The notes beneath the pieces were generated by a model. That model saw nothing but the letters and a program-made list of their open reading frames with translations, did no database searches and was not told the origin of the DNA. Both the position numbers and the translations under genes were made by a program. Positions 5,718 to 6,932 of a stretch of 6,932 bases of DNA are shown one piece after another (position 1 is the stretch's first letter; the number at the start of each line of letters is the position of its first letter). The DNA lies in NCBI GenBank assembly GCA_036397635.1, contig DASWIP010000127.1:1-6932 (forward strand), read 5' to 3'. Source of the DNA: DASWIP01 sp036397635 (lineage in GTDB: Bacteria; Actinomycetota; AC-67).

Positions 5718-6134
5718 ATGGCGACCCACACCCACACGATGAAGCTGCAGACCCGAGGGGAAGGCGATCTGATCGATCTCACCGACGAGGTGGAGCACGC
5801 CGTCCGAGACAGCGGGATCGCCAACGGCGCCACCATCGTCTTCGTGCCAGGCTCGACCGCAGGCGTCTCGACCATCGAGTACGAGCCCGGCTTGGTCCGA
5901 GACACGCGGGCAGCCTTCGAGCGCCTGGCGCCGCAGGATCTCCCCTACGCGCACAACCACGGCGGGGACTCGAACGGGCACGCGCACGTGCGCGCGACGC
6001 TGCTCGGACCGAGCCTGACCGTCCCGGTGGTGGGCGGGCGGCTGACGCTGGGGACGTGGCAGCAGATCGTACTGGCCGACTTCGACGACCGGCCCCGCTC
6101 GCGCGAAGTGATCGTCCAGATCGTCGGCGAATGA
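5718..6134 (+). CDS. yjbQ: YjbQ/UPF0047 family protein (annotated as secondary thiamine-phosphate synthase)
   Basis: A soluble 138-residue protein, typical of the YjbQ family. E. coli YjbQ has been linked to weak thiamine-phosphate synthase activity that rescues thiE loss; the normal role of the family is not settled. Signatures seen: FVPGSTAGVSTIEYEPGL (42-59), YAHNHGGDSNGHAHVRATLL (77-96) with conserved N80, H81, D84, N86, H88 and H90 that shape the active-site pocket, PSLTVPV (98-104), and LGTWQQIVLADFDDRPRSRE (111-130). It is the only plus-strand gene here, divergent from the four-cysteine gene and convergent with a membrane protein gene whose stop codon abuts its own. No thiamine gene is nearby, so context does not support a thiamine role. 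The family call is secure and the biochemical name is tentative. Confidence 0.93.
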   Translation: MATHTHTMKLQTRGEGDLIDLTDEVEHAVRDSGIANGATIVFVPGSTAGVSTIEYEPGLVRDTRAAFERLAPQDLPYAHNHGGDSNGHAHVRATLLGPSLTVPVVGGRLTLGTWQQIVLADFDDRPRSREVIVQIVGE

Positions 6135-6422
6135 CTACCGCTTGAAGCGCCAGGACAGGTTCGCGCGCCGGCTCGCCCAGAACCAGGCCAGATAGATGGG
6201 GAAAGTCGCGAACATCAGCAGGCTCATGCCGGCGACGCCACCGATACCCGGCGGCGGTCGATCGAGTAGATACCCAGCCAACGCCGTCACGATCACGATC
6301 ACGCCGAACACCAGCAACGCGATCGCGCCTCTGCTCCATCCCTGTGCGATCCCGATCAAGATGCTCAGGCCGACGGGCGCGTACACAAGCATCAATGCAC
6401 CGGCGAATCGAACGAGCAGCAT
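6135..6422 (-). CDS. Small three-helix membrane protein of unknown function
   Basis: A 95-residue hydrophobic protein with three predicted membrane helices near 7-27, 31-53 and 62-84, a Pro/Gly-rich loop (DRPPPGIGG, 54-62) and a positively charged C-terminus (SRRANLSWRFKR, 84-95). By the positive-inside rule the C-terminus is cytoplasmic. I recognise no named family. ATG 6422 shares one base with the TGA of the CoA-transferase gene (TGATG) and has no Shine-Dalgarno sequence of its own, so translation probably depends on coupling. A later in-frame ATG at 6392 would remove part of the first helix. Its stop (TAG, 6137-6135) directly abuts the stop of the convergent yjbQ. It could be an accessory to the CoA-transferase operon, but nothing in the sequence shows this. 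Confidence 0.75.
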   Translation of the reverse strand: MLLVRFAGALMLVYAPVGLSILIGIAQGWSRGAIALLVFGVIVIVTALAGYLLDRPPPGIGGVAGMSLLMFATFPIYLAWFWASRRANLSWRFKR

Positions 6423-6932
6423 CAGATCGCGCCGGTGGCGCGGAGCTGCTCGATCCGAGCGTCGTCGTAGCCGGCCGCGCGCAGCACGTCGTTGGTGTGT
6501 TCGCCGAAATCCGGCGCCGGGCGCGGTGACGGTCGTTCATCACCGACCAGGTGCACCGGGTTGCCGATCGCGCGCACGGTCCCTTCCGGCGTCGGCGCCT
6601 CGATCACCATGCCGCGCGCGAGCAGCTGCTCGTCCGCGAACGCCTCCTCCATGTCCTTGACCGGACCGAAGCACGCGTCGAGGTCGGCGAGGTCGGCGAC
6701 CCATTCGTCGCGCGTCCGCGCGGCGAATATCTCGGCGAGGCGCGCGATCATCAGGTCCTGCTCTTCGGGCGGCGAGAACTGGCGCTCGATCATCTCGGGG
6801 ACACCGAGCGCCTTGCACAAAGCCTCCCAGAACTGCGGCTCGAGCGCGCCGACGGTCACCCACCGCTCGTCGGCGCAGCGGTAGACGTGATAGCAGGCGA
6901 ACTCGCCGGCGAGTCGCATCGCGCCGCGGCGC
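6422..6932 (-). CDS. CaiB/BaiF family (type III) CoA-transferase or alpha-methylacyl-CoA racemase, C-terminal part
   Basis: The right window edge cuts the gene, leaving the last 169 residues. The reading frame stays open to 6932, so the ATG at 6919 is internal. Family features seen: MRLAGEFACYHVYRCADERW and VTVGALEPQFWEALCKALGV near the start, AARTRDEWVADLADLDACFG-PVKDMEEAFAD in the middle, and GEHTNDVLRAAGYDDARIEQL at the end, the usual closing helix of the family. Such enzymes move CoA between carboxylic acids or epimerise 2-methylacyl-CoA; the catalytic aspartate lies in the missing N-terminal part, so the reaction cannot be assigned. The phrase LAGEFACYHVYRCAD resembles racemase-like members. 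The gene overlaps the small membrane protein gene by one base, indicating an operon. Confidence 0.9.
   Translation of the reverse strand, partial: RRGAMRLAGEFACYHVYRCADERWVTVGALEPQFWEALCKALGVPEMIERQFSPPEEQDLMIARLAEIFAARTRDEWVADLADLDACFGPVKDMEEAFADEQLLARGMVIEAPTPEGTVRAIGNPVHLVGDERPSPRPAPDFGEHTNDVLRAAGYDDARIEQLRATGAI

Noticed and set aside
6921..6932. Perfect palindrome GCGCCGCGGCGC at the right edge
   Set aside because: It lies inside the CoA-transferase coding sequence and is explained by GC-rich Arg/Gly/Ala codons.

Overview
The window is a strongly GC-rich stretch of a bacterial chromosome. Several genes point to Actinomycetota: a SepH (DUF3071) cell-division protein, a PimB-type phosphatidylinositol mannoside mannosyltransferase, a FadD15-type acyl-CoA synthetase, and short tightly packed operons with GTG and TTG starts. 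The unusual SepH tail and the STE24-like protease would suit a deep-branching actinobacterial lineage such as Thermoleophilia, but that placement is a guess. No rRNA, tRNA, CRISPR array, insertion sequence or phage gene is visible. The longest gap without a gene is about 140 bp.

From the right edge leftwards, most genes lie on the minus strand. At 6932-6422 is the C-terminal part of a CaiB/BaiF family CoA-transferase, cut by the window edge. It overlaps by one base (TGATG) a 95-residue three-helix membrane protein (6422-6135). Facing that gene, with stop codons directly abutting, is the only plus-strand gene: a YjbQ/UPF0047 protein (5718-6134). It diverges across a 120-bp promoter region from a 67-residue four-cysteine protein (5597-5394), which is followed by a GC-rich hairpin terminator.

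Next on the minus strand comes a run of four genes. sepH (5250-4321, TTG start) ends in an 80-residue Lys/Arg/Pro/Ala/Val repeat tail encoded by near-identical 33-bp DNA repeats. A seven-helix M48/STE24-like membrane protease (4277-3054) follows. It overlaps a pimB-like mannosyltransferase (3057-1945) by four bases (GTGA). A long-chain acyl-CoA synthetase (1838-45) follows after a 106-bp gap that seems to hold its own promoter. A perfect 18-bp palindrome just past its stop is the likely terminator.

The cluster combines cell division (SepH acts on FtsZ), membrane protein processing (M48) and envelope lipid synthesis (PimB mannosylates phosphatidylinositol mannosides; FadD activates fatty acids). 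From memory, fadD15 and pimB' are also neighbours in mycobacteria (Rv2187/Rv2188c), so that linkage looks ancestral. The most unusual items are the histone-H1-like tail on SepH and its modular DNA repeats, and the small CxxC-CxxC protein. I see no sign of a defence system or mobile element.
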